The position numbers and the translations under genes are program-made. This document shows positions 25,754 to 35,648 of a stretch of 64,000 nucleotides of DNA, piece after piece. The stretch comes from Vibrio galatheae. Lineage in GTDB: Bacteria; Pseudomonadota; Gammaproteobacteria; Enterobacterales; Vibrionaceae. Where the stretch lies: NCBI RefSeq assembly GCF_000967545.1, contig NZ_JXXV01000018.1, positions 186,001-250,000 of the forward strand. Reading direction: 5' to 3'. The stretch's first letter is position 1; the number at the start of each line of letters is the position of its first letter. The notes under the pieces are model-generated. The model was given only the letters and a program-made list of their open reading frames with translations. It searched no databases and was not told the DNA's origin.

Positions 25754-28618
25754 ATGACTGAATTACTTCAAAGCCTCAGCACACAAAATGAGTTCGTTGC
25801 TCGCCACAACGGCCCAAACAAATCAGACCAACAAAAAATGTTGGACGCGATCAATGCCATAAGCCTTGACGCACTTATCGAAGAAACGGTGCCCGCTCAG
25901 ATCCGTCTCGAAAAACCGATGACACTCGCCGAAGCGAAAAGCGAAGCAGACATGCTGCTTGCAATGAAAGAGTTTGCCAACCAAAACCAAGTAAAGCGCA
26001 CTTTCATCGGTCAGGGTTACTACAACACGTTCACGCCAAACGTTATTCTACGTAACGTACTTGAAAACCCAGGTTGGTACACAGCATACACACCATACCA
26101 GCCAGAGATCTCTCAGGGTCGTTTAGAGTCTCTGCTTAACTTCCAGCAGATGGTGATGGACCTTACGGCAATGGACATTGCTAACGCCTCACTGCTTGAC
26201 GAAGCAACTGCAGCCGCTGAAGCAATGACGCTTTGTAAGCGTGCGGGTAAGAGCAAGAGTAACGTATTCTTTGTCGCAGACGACGTACATCCACAGACAC
26301 TAGAAGTGGTGAAAACTCGCGCGAAGTACATCGGCTTTGAGGTTCAAGTTGGTTCTCTAGAATCTCTTCCAGAGCAAGACGTGTTCGGTGCTCTGGTTCA
26401 ATACCCTGGTACAACAGGTGAAGTCCGCGATCTCACCGAGATCATCGCCAAAGCACAAGCAAACAAAACACTGGTTACCGTTGCGACGGATCTACTTGCT
26501 TCAGCACTGCTGAAACCAGCAGGTGAAATGGGCGCAGATGTTGTTATCGGCAGCGCGCAGCGTTTCGGCGTACCAATGGGTTACGGTGGCCCTCACGCAG
26601 CATTTATGGCAACGCGTGATAAGCACAAACGCACCATGCCGGGCCGTATTATCGGTGTCTCTATCGACACTAACGGTAATAAAGCACTACGTATGGCTAT
26701 GCAAACTCGTGAGCAGCACATCCGCCGCGAGAAAGCAACGTCAAACATCTGTACCGCTCAAGCACTACTTGCCAACATGGCCTCTTTCTACGCGGTATAC
26801 CACGGTGCAGAAGGTCTACGTACTATTGCTCGTCGTACTCACCATATGACCGCTATCCTAGCAGCAGGTCTGACAAAATCGGGCTTCGAACTCGCGCACA
26901 ACAGCTTCTTTGATACCATCACGATTAACTCTGGTGAACAAACTGACGCGCTTTATGCCAAAGCCGCAGCAGCAGATCTAAACTTGCGTAAACTAAACGG
27001 CAAGTTAGGTATTAGTTTTGATGAAACGACAACAACAGCAGACGTAGAAGCGCTATTCGCCGTATTCGGTATTAAAGAAGATATCGCAGCGCTATCAACA
27101 GAAATTGCCAGCAACGAATTTGCCGCTATCCCAGAAGCACTTCGTCGTACATCAAAGTACCTGACTCACCCTGTGTTCAACACGCATCACAGTGAAACGC
27201 AGATGATGCGTTACCTAAAACAGCTTGAAAACAAAGACTTCTCGCTAACGCACGGTATGATTCCACTCGGCAGCTGTACCATGAAGTTAAACGCAGCAGC
27301 AGAGATGATCCCGGTGACTTGGCCAGAGTTTGGTTCTATTCACCCGTTCGCACCGGCAGATCAAGCGGCTGGCTACGCAGCTCTTGCAAAAGATCTTAAA
27401 GAAAAACTTTGTGAGATCACAGGCTACGATGCATTCTCGCTTCAGCCTAACTCGGGTGCATCAGGTGAATACGCAGGTCTTATCGCTATTCAACGCTACC
27501 ACGAAAGCCGTGGTGAAGGTCACCGTAATGTGTGTCTGATACCTAGCTCGGCGCACGGCACTAACCCTGCAACTGCATCGATGGTTTCAATGAAAGTGGT
27601 AGTGGTTAAGTGTGACAACGAAGGCAACATCGACATTAGCGATTTAGCGGATAAGATTGAAAAACACAAAGAAAATCTATCGAGCATTATGATCACCTAC
27701 CCTTCTACCCATGGCGTATACGAAGAACAAGTGAAAGAAGTATGCGAGATGGTTCATGCGGCTGGCGGTCAGGTATATCTAGACGGTGCTAACATGAACG
27801 CGCAGGTTGGCTTAACCTCTCCGGGCTTTATTGGTTCTGACGTTTCTCACCTGAACTTGCACAAAACCTTCTGTATCCCTCACGGCGGCGGCGGCCCGGG
27901 TATGGGCCCTATCGGTGTGAAATCGCACCTAGCCCCATTCCTACCAGGCCACATCGAAAACGGTGTTGAAGGTGATGACTACGCAGTATCAGCGGCCGAT
28001 CTTGGTAGCGCATCAATTCTGCCAATCTCGTGGGCTTATATCGCGATGATGGGCGAAGCTGGCCTAACAGACGCAACCAAAGTCGCTATTTTGAACGCAA
28101 ACTACGTGATGGAGCGCTTACGTCCTCACTACCCTGTTCTTTACCGGGGCACCAACGGCCGCGTGGCTCACGAATGTATTATCGATATTCGTCCACTGAA
28201 AGAAGAAACAGGCATTAGTGAAGAAGACATCGCTAAGCGCTTGATGGACTATGGTTTCCACGCACCAACCATGTCTTTCCCGGTTGCAGGAACATTGATG
28301 GTCGAGCCAACAGAATCTGAAGATTTGGAAGAGTTGGATCGATTCTGTGAAGCGATGATTGCCATCCGTGAAGAGATGACAAAAGTGAAAAATGGCGAAT
28401 GGCCACTAGAGAATAACCCGCTAGTAAACGCGCCACACACGCAAGTCGATCTATCAAAGGATGAGTGGGATCGCCCATACTCACGTGAGCTAGGTTGCTT
28501 CCCATCACCTGCAACTAAGTCTTGGAAATACTGGCCAACAGTAAACCGCGTAGACAACGTTTATGGTGACCGTAACCTAATATGTTCTTGCCCAAGTATC
28601 GACAACTACGAAGATTAA
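25754..28618 (+). CDS. gcvP: Glycine dehydrogenase (decarboxylating), P-protein
   Basis: 954 residues, normal for the single-chain P-protein. N-terminal half: [30 protein letters not shown]-terminal half: the glycine-rich SVGIPLGSC-type segment ([18 protein letters not shown]) and PLP lysine K704 in [19 protein letters not shown]. It decarboxylates glycine and loads the aminomethyl group on GcvH. Preceded by a terminator and followed by another. Confidence 0.97.
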   Translation: MTELLQSLSTQNEFVARHNGPNKSDQQKMLDAINAISLDALIEETVPAQIRLEKPMTLAEAKSEADMLLAMKEFANQNQVKRTFIGQGYYNTFTPNVILRNVLENPGWYTAYTPYQPEISQGRLESLLNFQQMVMDLTAMDIANASLLDEATAAAEAMTLCKRAGKSKSNVFFVADDVHPQTLEVVKTRAKYIGFEVQVGSLESLPEQDVFGALVQYPGTTGEVRDLTEIIAKAQANKTLVTVATDLLASALLKPAGEMGADVVIGSAQRFGVPMGYGGPHAAFMATRDKHKRTMPGRIIGVSIDTNGNKALRMAMQTREQHIRREKATSNICTAQALLANMASFYAVYHGAEGLRTIARRTHHMTAILAAGLTKSGFELAHNSFFDTITINSGEQTDALYAKAAAADLNLRKLNGKLGISFDETTTTADVEALFAVFGIKEDIAALSTEIASNEFAAIPEALRRTSKYLTHPVFNTHHSETQMMRYLKQLENKDFSLTHGMIPLGSCTMKLNAAAEMIPVTWPEFGSIHPFAPADQAAGYAALAKDLKEKLCEITGYDAFSLQPNSGASGEYAGLIAIQRYHESRGEGHRNVCLIPSSAHGTNPATASMVSMKVVVVKCDNEGNIDISDLADKIEKHKENLSSIMITYPSTHGVYEEQVKEVCEMVHAAGGQVYLDGANMNAQVGLTSPGFIGSDVSHLNLHKTFCIPHGGGGPGMGPIGVKSHLAPFLPGHIENGVEGDDYAVSAADLGSASILPISWAYIAMMGEAGLTDATKVAILNANYVMERLRPHYPVLYRGTNGRVAHECIIDIRPLKEETGISEEDIAKRLMDYGFHAPTMSFPVAGTLMVEPTESEDLEELDRFCEAMIAIREEMTKVKNGEWPLENNPLVNAPHTQVDLSKDEWDRPYSRELGCFPSPATKSWKYWPTVNRVDNVYGDRNLICSCPSIDNYED

Positions 28619-28647
28619 ATCTTTGTTCTACCGATAATTAGGATACA

Positions 28648-28675
28648 AAAAGCGAACCAATTGGTTCGCTTTTTT
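28648..28675 (+). terminator. Rho-independent terminator after gcvP
   Basis: AAGCGAACCAA and TTGGTTCGCTT are contiguous halves of a 22-bp palindrome followed by four further T and ATTT. Confidence 0.9.
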
Positions 28676-28825
28676 ATTTCATTCTAACTTTGATTTAGTT
28701 ACTACAGTAAATAGCTTAGAACTTTGATGGCTTGTTCTAGACAGCTATTATGTCTCATCTATCATTCATGTTTCATACATATTAATAGTAAAACTTTCTA
28801 AGCACTAACGAATACTTGAAATTAA

Positions 28826-30139
28826 CTACGCTGCGTTGTCGCTAGGTTTGTCTGATTGGTCATTTCTTTTTTTATTAAACCAACTAAACATTCCCGCGTT
28901 AGATGCTGCGCTTAATCCTTCATGCATGGGGCTATTGTGATCAGCGCCATCAATTAATCGTAGAGGCGGAGCACCAAAAGCCAAAATGGTACGCTCAAAA
29001 ACAGCCTGGCTAACTTCATCTTCATAGAGTTTAGATTCTTCTTGAAAGCCTGTATATGCACGGGCTACTGAAGCTTTATACGAGTAATCTTCAGACAACT
29101 TGAAGCATTTATTGATTTGGGAGGTTGCTACCCACGCAAACCACAGAGGGCCACCTAGTGACAGAGCAGATAGCATGGTTTTTATCAGTATCCTAGAATC
29201 GGACACTTTATCGTTCTCCAATAATGCAGATAACTGCACAGCATGACTGTATCCAAATGAAGCACCAAATAATAAAACAATGATCAAACCAATAACCCAG
29301 TAACTCATAGTCTGCTTGAGTTCTTGTGCCTTTTTCTCAAAGGCTGCTGACAACCCTTCAGCGGTAGCTAGCATGCGCGCATTTCTGCATTGCTTCACTA
29401 ATAGTGCAGCGTCCTCATGACATTGAGTTATCGACTTTAGATGCTCAAGCATTTCTTTCTGATCACTTTCCAGTTTACCCGCTGTTTTCATAGAACTGTC
29501 ATGGAGTTGAGTGAGTTCATCTTTTCTCATCTCAAGATCATGCAAGGTGTTCGGCAGACTTTTAAGCTCCTCATGCGCCTTATTTATGAGAGTCACTTTT
29601 TCTTCAACATCTAGTGCACTTGAGTTGATGTGTTCGATTCGAGTCCGCGTACTTCTTATATCGGTCGCTAAGCCAGATATATCGCTATAGGCTTCTGAGT
29701 GTTCTTCAACCAAATCATTGACCTTTGTACGCAGTTCAATCAACTCTGATTTTTCTATATTCAGTTCAACACTATCACTCCAATGTTTAAGAGAGTTAGA
29801 TATTGCTGTTACTCCGTGAATAATATTGGTTGCACTCTTGTTTGCTTGCGGAAGTGTGTGGGATACAAAATGTTTCAGCATAAGATCTAGTTGCTCTATG
29901 TACTCTGTTCTATTCACTAAGCCACCCAGTACACCTGAGTCTGAAAATGAGTTGGTTACCAGTTCTCTTGCTACTAAAATAGAATCACCCAGTGTCGTAC
30001 TTGTAACGGCTGGCATATTCCATTGACGCGCATTTAAGTAATGTTGATCTGTATAGTTTGTAGTTACAGAGGAAAAATGATTTTCAATTTGATCGAGCTG
30101 AGTATTGATTGAATCAACTAACGGTTTTATATCACTCAT
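28826..30139 (-). CDS. Coiled-coil membrane protein of unknown function
   Basis: 437 residues. Residues ~1-125 are mostly helical; ~125-270 form long heptad-like helices (SELIELRTKVNDLVEEHSEA, DLEMRKDELTQLHDSSMKTA). Two membrane segments follow (~283-302 and ~320-340), then a cytoplasmic helix with SEDYSYKASVARAYTGFQEE, and a disordered polar tail (NKKRNDQSDKPSDNAA). I do not recognise a named family, though the post-membrane motif recalls a set of uncharacterised two-helix proteins with long coiled coils. It is a lone gene between gcvP and a run of gene remnants, which suggests accessory DNA. Confidence 0.7.
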   Translation of the reverse strand: MSDIKPLVDSINTQLDQIENHFSSVTTNYTDQHYLNARQWNMPAVTSTTLGDSILVARELVTNSFSDSGVLGGLVNRTEYIEQLDLMLKHFVSHTLPQANKSATNIIHGVTAISNSLKHWSDSVELNIEKSELIELRTKVNDLVEEHSEAYSDISGLATDIRSTRTRIEHINSSALDVEEKVTLINKAHEELKSLPNTLHDLEMRKDELTQLHDSSMKTAGKLESDQKEMLEHLKSITQCHEDAALLVKQCRNARMLATAEGLSAAFEKKAQELKQTMSYWVIGLIIVLLFGASFGYSHAVQLSALLENDKVSDSRILIKTMLSALSLGGPLWFAWVATSQINKCFKLSEDYSYKASVARAYTGFQEESKLYEDEVSQAVFERTILAFGAPPLRLIDGADHNSPMHEGLSAASNAGMFSWFNKKRNDQSDKPSDNAA

Positions 30140-30264
30140 AATTGTTTTTCTTTGTAATCACTGTGATTTAGAACTATAGCTGTGTTTAAAACCCGTTTAA
30201 AAACGTTTAATTCAAAAGAAAGCCCCAGCTCACGACATGACGAGGACTTTGCATCCCACATACC

Positions 30265-30537
30265 TCAAAACCGCTTACGAAACTCTCGTGGTGTTAATCC
30301 GACAATATTGATGAACGCTTTTCGACATGCGCTGATATCTTCGTAGCCCACTTGATTGGCAATGAGCTCAAAAGAGTGTGAGGTGCTTTCTAAACAATCA
30401 CACGCATTCTGCACTCTAAGCCTTTGAAGGTACTGGTTAGGATTGTGTCCAGTTGCTTTTTGAAAGCGCCTTTGTAATGTGCGCTCGGTGAGGCTGACTT
30501 GATTCGCTAACTGCGTGACCCACACTGTGTTGTCCAA
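30265..30537 (-). pseudogene. C-terminal remnant of a GlxA/AraC-family regulator
   Basis: Only the double HTH_18 DNA-binding domain remains: VTQLANQVSLTERTLQRRFQ, HNPNQYLQRLRVQNACDCLE, FELIANQVGYEDISACRKAF. Full GlxA-type regulators have ~200 further N-terminal residues (DJ-1/PfpI-like domain), which are absent. The sequence just upstream switches abruptly to an isochorismatase-type fragment on the other strand. The start shown (TTG) is nominal, so expression is uncertain. Confidence 0.75.
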
Positions 30538-30667
30538 AAGCGCAGAAAAGTATCAGCTTTCTATTGTTGAAGATTGTTGTACCGCAACTGATGAGATGAT
30601 TCACAAGATAGCGCTGAACGCGGTCTCGGTTCGAGTTCCAACCATCACGTCTGAACAGGCGTTATAG
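30538..30667 (+). pseudogene. C-terminal remnant of an isochorismatase-family cysteine hydrolase
   Basis: Reading plus-strand codons up to TAG at 30665 gives KSAEKYQLSIVEDCCTATDE followed by MIHKIALNAVSVRVPTITSE. This matches the last ~45 residues of isochorismatase/nicotinamidase-type hydrolases (VVEDxCATxSxExH). No start codon or ribosome site is available and the catalytic Asp/Lys part is missing. It is back to back with the regulator remnant, a common divergent pairing in intact form. Confidence 0.65.
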
Positions 30668-30688
30668 AAAGCTGCAACGGAATACTCA

Positions 30689-30718
30689 CTGGGATTAGCA
30701 CCCGGTGAGTTTTCGCGT
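30689..30718 (+). terminator. Terminator-like hairpin after the hydrolase remnant
   Basis: ACTCACTGGG pairs with CCCGGTGAGT around ATTAGCA with one mismatch, followed by TTTCG. Probably the original terminator of the lost hydrolase gene. Confidence 0.5.
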
Positions 30719-30736
30719 TAATCAAGGTTGCACGGT

Positions 30737-31054
30737 TCATTGATGATCCCACATGACGTCACATTGGTCTTCAATGGCCGACTTTAGCATTTCCATCAAT
30801 GGCATGGCTCTGTGGCCAATCGAAACCACAGGCTCCGATTGCTCGTCGTCATCGATGTCATGCTGTTCACTCTTTTCAACCTGAGCGGCTTTAGACAGTG
30901 AAGCGCTTAGTTTATCTAACGCTACAGGTATATCGGGGGCAAGAATCGCTCCGGGTACTGAGCCACTGTGACCCATCATTTTAATTAGACTAAGGGCAAC
31001 ATCACCGAACATGGTGATACTGGCGTGGCAAGGGCTACGAAAAATAATCAACAT
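30737..31054 (-). CDS. DUF1840-family protein
   Basis: 105 residues. The N-terminal half has the family pattern: ITMFGDVALSLIKMMGHSGS then VPGAILAPDIPVALDKLSAS; an acidic linker (EQHDIDDDEQSEP) and a short helix with AMPLMEMLKSAIED close the protein. DUF1840 proteins are small cytoplasmic proteins of unknown function. Complete, with no visible partner. Confidence 0.75.
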   Translation of the reverse strand: MLIIFRSPCHASITMFGDVALSLIKMMGHSGSVPGAILAPDIPVALDKLSASLSKAAQVEKSEQHDIDDDEQSEPVVSIGHRAMPLMEMLKSAIEDQCDVMWDHQ

Positions 31055-31388
31055 TATCTACTCCAGATGATCTAAGTCGCGGTTATTGTCCCTATAGTAA
31101 ATCATTTGCTCAGCTCTAGCTCGTTGATGGAGATCCACTGACTGTTTTTAGTTTAGAGGTCGTCGTTCCTATCGTAAATCACGAAAAAACGTACCAACTT
31201 CTCACTTCCTAATTGATAATGCAGTTAACACGAGACTCCCTAGTTTATGTACTACACTTGACTCAATAAGTTTCTTGAAAAATTTAGCATTTTTTCTCGG
31301 CAACGTTTTTAGCGCTCAATAACAAAAGTGACGGCAACCACATCAAGTGCGATGTCACAAAACGGGAAAGTGAAGGTAAGGATAGCAG
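31055..31388. other. Intergenic region before the hybrid kinase
   Basis: 334 bp with no gene. An AT-rich promoter-like part lies at 31225-31290 and AAGGA precedes the kinase start. I see no riboswitch core or clear operator. Confidence 0.5.
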
Positions 31389-34300
31389 ATGGTGAATAAG
31401 AAAATATGGTGGTTGATCCTTCCTCTAATTGTTTCTTTAACACTCTATGCAACCTATAGATATACAGAAAATTCTGCTCAAGCGATTCTTAAGGAAACCG
31501 CTTTGACGCTGCAAATTGAAACCGAAGAGAAGGTCAACACGGTTCAGCAAGACATCTTTCAAAATATCCGCGTGATTAAGTTTTTACATTCAACCCCACC
31601 CATTTCAGGTATTACGCGCGCCTTGTCGAACAATAATGTCGATGCACTTGATAACACCACATTGGAGCAGTGGAAATCTCGTTTATCGGTAATATTCAAA
31701 TCTTGGATTGAAAACGATCCGGCCATCAAGCAATTACGCATCATCTCCGTTGAGGATAAAGGTCATGAATTTCTGCGCGTCGACCGAGATGGAGGACGCG
31801 TTATTGTCGTTGGAGAATCTCGCCTTCAGGACAAGAGTAATGAACCTTACTATGAACCTTCTGCTAAATTGGGGGCGGGTGAATTGTACGTTAGTTCAGT
31901 GAATCTTAATAAAGAGTACGGAAAAATATCTTACCCGTTGCAACCGACTTATCGGATTGCTCTGCCTATTTTCTATGACAATGGTAATCGCTTTGGCTTT
32001 ATTATCATGAACATAGACAGCACTGAACTCTTCAACGCACTCTACAAAGACAGCAAAACGCTCGACGCTTCATGGATAGTTGACAGCGACGGATATTTTA
32101 TATCGTCTTCTGATAATGCGTTGGCGTTTACCAGACAGCTTGCTCCCGAGGTAACATTAGAAAGCTCTTACCATATAGAACCAATGAGTCGCTCACACTT
32201 AATGACGCTGATCAGCCTCAGCGATCCGCAAGAGCAGTGGTTTGCCCATAAAGTCACCCTCATTACTGGCAACGACATGGAAAGGAAAATGTATGTCTAT
32301 GGTTTGATTTCTAAGAACAAAATAATGGCAGAGATCAGCCATCGCCGTAGCGAAATTCTTTATCTGGGTTTGTTTGCCGTTTTAGTGATTGCGACAGTAC
32401 TTGCTTTCTTTTATCGCTCATATTCTTCCAGTTTGAAGTTAAACAAAGCCAACTCGATATTTCAGGCCATCATCAATAGCTCGGTTGATGCCGTTATCTG
32501 TGTCTCTCCTTTAGGGCAGGTAAAGACGTGGAATGGTGCCGCATCACACCTGTTTAATGTGCAATCCAATATGGCGCTAAATCGACCGCTTTCCAAACTA
32601 ATATGGTTTAATAAAGCGAATGTGATGGACAAAATTGAACAGTGTAAAAACGAAAAGACGGTCATCAAGTTCCAAGACAGCGTCACTTTTGGCGAAGAGA
32701 GAAAAGTCTATATCGATGTCATCATCTCACCCGTATTTCTGCGGAATATTGAAGAAATTGATTCATATGTAATTTCCGCCCGTGATGTCACCGAAAGTGT
32801 TGAAGCGCAGGACAAATTAAAACAATACAATGCCGAGCTTGAAAAAGAGGTCGATAAACGCACTGAAGAGATAAGACAACACAGTGAAGCTCTCGAAGAA
32901 GCCCACGGTAAGGCATTAGAAGCCAGTCAAGCTAAAAGTAATTTTATCTCTACTATCAGCCACGAGATGCGCACCCCACTTAATGGCATGGTCGGCACTC
33001 TCAGTTTGGTAAGAAATGGCCCTCTCAACCCAGAACAACAGCGCTACTTAGCCATGGCCGAAAGCTCGGTTGGCACCTTAGCCTTGTTGATTAACGACAT
33101 TTTAGACTTGTCGAAAATCGAATCAGGAAAGTTAGAAGTCCACTATCAGCCGTTCTCGCCTCGCGACGTGATTGAAACTATGGTGCAGTCCAATGCCGTC
33201 AAAGCGTACGAAAAAGGCTTAGACGTCATTTTAGATACCACACAAGTCCACTACCAATCCGTGCTCAGCGACCCCAACCGACTCAAGCAAGTTCTCAATA
33301 ATTTGATGAACAATGCAATTAAGTTTACGCAACAAGGGATGATAAAAGTCATTGCCTCAACAGAAGTGATTGAGGATAAGTTCGTGCGCTTGAATGTTGG
33401 CGTGATAGACAGTGGCATAGGTATCGCCGCAGAAAATCAACATCGTCTGTTCCAACCTTTCTCTCAAGAAGGGCCAGAGACCTCGGCCAAGTTTGGTGGT
33501 ACAGGGCTTGGTCTGTCTATCTGTCGCCAGTTATGTGAGTTAATGAATGGGCACATCGATTTTGAATCAAAGCAAGGCATCGGAAGCCATTTCTATTTTT
33601 ACATCGATATCGATGTCGCGGATTGTGAGCTTATGAGCAGTGAGCATGAGTTGCAAGGATCGACCATTGGCATTGCCATCTCAGACAACGCTTTATCAGA
33701 GGTGATAGAGAGGGCGTTAGACAATTGGGGAGCGAACCATCAAGCGGTATCTGAGCCTGTCGACAACTGGGTCGCGCAGTTAGACTCCATTATTACAGAG
33801 AAACACTCGCCTTATTATCAATCCATCGTTGATGCGGCAGCCGCAGACAATACCAAGGCAGACCTACAAGTCATTGAGTTAAATGCTTCGAGCGTCATGC
33901 CGCCTTATTTGGTTGCCGGCAACCCAAATATAGTTATAGTTTCTAAGCCTTTGCTTAGCACCGATTTGTTAACCGCACTGAGTGGTAAATTTAATACCGT
34001 TAAAGAGAGCGTCAGCCACACGAAACAGAGATTGTTAGAAGCCGATTTATCCGCCCTGCATATTTTGGTCGTCGATGACAATCAGATAAATCAGGAAGTC
34101 GCCAAAGGTTTCTTAGTTCCGCTCGGTGCCAAGGTAGAATGTGCTGAGAACGGTCAAGAGGCGTTGGGCTGTATAGAGCAGGCTGAACGTGATGGCAACA
34201 CATTTGATTGTATATTGATGGACTGCCAGATGCCGATTATGAATGGATACGAATGTTCGCAAACGTTACGGCTTAACTCCAAGTTTAACGGTGGCCCTGA

Positions 34301-34862
34301 TATCCCAATCATCGCAATGACCGCTAATGCTTTTTCTGGCGAAGAAGAGAAGTGTCTCGCTCACGGAATGAACGACTACATTACTAAGCCTGTCGACTCG
34401 ACACTACTGATTGAAAAAATTCTGCGCTGGACACTAAACCGTCGTCATACTGCACCGACTCAACCGTTAACGAGAACAGAAAGCAAACCACTGCCAGACA
34501 ACTATTCCGGTTGGAACAAAGACGTCGCACTGAAGCGTTTGGGCGGAAACCAAGCACTGTTTACGAAAATTGTCTCTATTTTCCAGCAAGATGCAGCCAA
34601 AGATATTGAGTTGTTACACAAAGCGATCAACGCGCGCGAAGTCGACGAAATTGCCCACTGGTCGCATAAGCTCAAAGGGCTGTGCGGTGACATCGGTGCT
34701 GAAGAGTTGCTCACCCTAATGGCTATGCTCGAAGACGAAGTACGTCGGACTGAAAGCGTAAACTTTGAACGGGTTGAGCAAGTGTTTGAGCGATGCAGCC
34801 AAGAATACACTCACTTGATGGCTGCCATTGAACAAACGCAGCAACAATCCATCGCTTCTTAG
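31389..34862 (+). CDS. Hybrid sensor histidine kinase (dCACHE-PAS-HisKA-HATPase-REC-Hpt)
   Basis: 1157 residues: membrane segment ~7-25, a large periplasmic dCACHE-like sensor (~40-320), membrane segment ~328-345, PAS (~355-470), coiled linker, HisKA with H525 in ISHEMRTPLNG, HATPase with N-box NNLMNNAIKF and GTGLGLSICR, a degenerate region, a receiver with D945 in CILMDCQMPIMNG, and an Hpt domain with H1093 in WSHKLKGLCGDIGA. All phosphorelay residues are present, so signal flows H-D-H to an unlinked response regulator. The gene is lone and is flanked on both sides by deletion scars. Confidence 0.93.
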   Translation: MVNKKIWWLILPLIVSLTLYATYRYTENSAQAILKETALTLQIETEEKVNTVQQDIFQNIRVIKFLHSTPPISGITRALSNNNVDALDNTTLEQWKSRLSVIFKSWIENDPAIKQLRIISVEDKGHEFLRVDRDGGRVIVVGESRLQDKSNEPYYEPSAKLGAGELYVSSVNLNKEYGKISYPLQPTYRIALPIFYDNGNRFGFIIMNIDSTELFNALYKDSKTLDASWIVDSDGYFISSSDNALAFTRQLAPEVTLESSYHIEPMSRSHLMTLISLSDPQEQWFAHKVTLITGNDMERKMYVYGLISKNKIMAEISHRRSEILYLGLFAVLVIATVLAFFYRSYSSSLKLNKANSIFQAIINSSVDAVICVSPLGQVKTWNGAASHLFNVQSNMALNRPLSKLIWFNKANVMDKIEQCKNEKTVIKFQDSVTFGEERKVYIDVIISPVFLRNIEEIDSYVISARDVTESVEAQDKLKQYNAELEKEVDKRTEEIRQHSEALEEAHGKALEASQAKSNFISTISHEMRTPLNGMVGTLSLVRNGPLNPEQQRYLAMAESSVGTLALLINDILDLSKIESGKLEVHYQPFSPRDVIETMVQSNAVKAYEKGLDVILDTTQVHYQSVLSDPNRLKQVLNNLMNNAIKFTQQGMIKVIASTEVIEDKFVRLNVGVIDSGIGIAAENQHRLFQPFSQEGPETSAKFGGTGLGLSICRQLCELMNGHIDFESKQGIGSHFYFYIDIDVADCELMSSEHELQGSTIGIAISDNALSEVIERALDNWGANHQAVSEPVDNWVAQLDSIITEKHSPYYQSIVDAAAADNTKADLQVIELNASSVMPPYLVAGNPNIVIVSKPLLSTDLLTALSGKFNTVKESVSHTKQRLLEADLSALHILVVDDNQINQEVAKGFLVPLGAKVECAENGQEALGCIEQAERDGNTFDCILMDCQMPIMNGYECSQTLRLNSKFNGGPDIPIIAMTANAFSGEEEKCLAHGMNDYITKPVDSTLLIEKILRWTLNRRHTAPTQPLTRTESKPLPDNYSGWNKDVALKRLGGNQALFTKIVSIFQQDAAKDIELLHKAINAREVDEIAHWSHKLKGLCGDIGAEELLTLMAMLEDEVRRTESVNFERVEQVFERCSQEYTHLMAAIEQTQQQSIAS

Positions 34863-34901
34863 TGGATTGCTGACCAAAAGTGGCGGCTATTCGTTGACGA
34901 G

Positions 34902-35050
34902 TCAAACATCCAAGGTTTGCTTAATTTGACTCTTTAACCAGCTTCTCAATTTGCTGTAGCGCTCAGTTTGGGCAAACTCGGCTTTGCATACAATCCAATA
35001 ACTGGCGTCTATTTTGACCGCCGGACCAATCTTAGTTAAGAAGCCTGACT
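34902..35050 (-). pseudogene. C-terminal remnant of a LysR-family regulator
   Basis: RQSGFLTKIGPAVKIDASYW followed by IVCKAEFAQTERYSKLRSWL is the usual end of a GcvA-like LysR effector domain. The HTH and most of the effector domain are missing. Upstream of about 35050 the sequence belongs to a PhzF remnant on the other strand. Not expected to be functional. Confidence 0.65.
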
Positions 35051-35567
35051 GCCTGATGCTTTGGCAGGTCAATACACTCACGAAGATATCCAGCTCGCAT
35101 TGGGACTCGACAAACAAGATTTATGTTTAGAAGTACCCATTACCCGCGTCAATACGGGAAATAGCTTTTTAATCATTAAAGTAGCTAATGGAGAGGCGCT
35201 GAGTAAAATCATCCCCAACCAAGGACTTATCAACACGATCAGCGATGATCTCGACTTGATTGGCTTCTATGTCTACACCACAGATAAAAGTGCCACCCTC
35301 TACCACGCGACAACCCGCATGTTTGCTCCACGTTATGGTATTGAAGAAGAATCCGCGACAGGCATGGCAGCTGGTCCACTCGCATGTTTCTTGTATCAGT
35401 ATGAAGGCCTATCTGACACCAGTATTAGTATTGAGCAAGGCGCTTATATGACCCCAAAATCAGCCAGCTTAATCAACATTGATTTAGAAACACAGGGGTC
35501 AGAGATCACCCGTTTAATGGCCGGCGGCTATGGAAGTTTAGTAAAAACCATCGAGCTTGCTGTGTGA
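35049..35567 (+). pseudogene. C-terminal half of a PhzF-family isomerase
   Basis: About 170 residues that match the second half of PhzF-type proteins (~260-300 residues): ITRVNTGNSFLIIKVANGEA, then TTRMFAPRYGIEEESATGMA-AGPLACFL. The N-terminal half with the catalytic Glu is missing, and an in-frame stop lies just upstream (35046). It abuts the LysR remnant head to head. A truncated product from TTG 35061 is possible but should be inactive. Confidence 0.8.
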
Positions 35568-35648
35568 ATAAATAGAGAAAAACAGCAAGTATTTATGATT
35601 CGCGCGTGATTACAGTTTTCGCGTCAGATCTCGGGCGAAGAGGTATCA

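Noticed and set aside
30140..30264. Insertion-sequence end near the deletion scars
   Set aside because: No terminal inverted repeats, target duplication or transposase remnant could be seen.
31055..31388. c-di-GMP riboswitch before the hybrid kinase
   Set aside because: The conserved GEMM core segments are not present.
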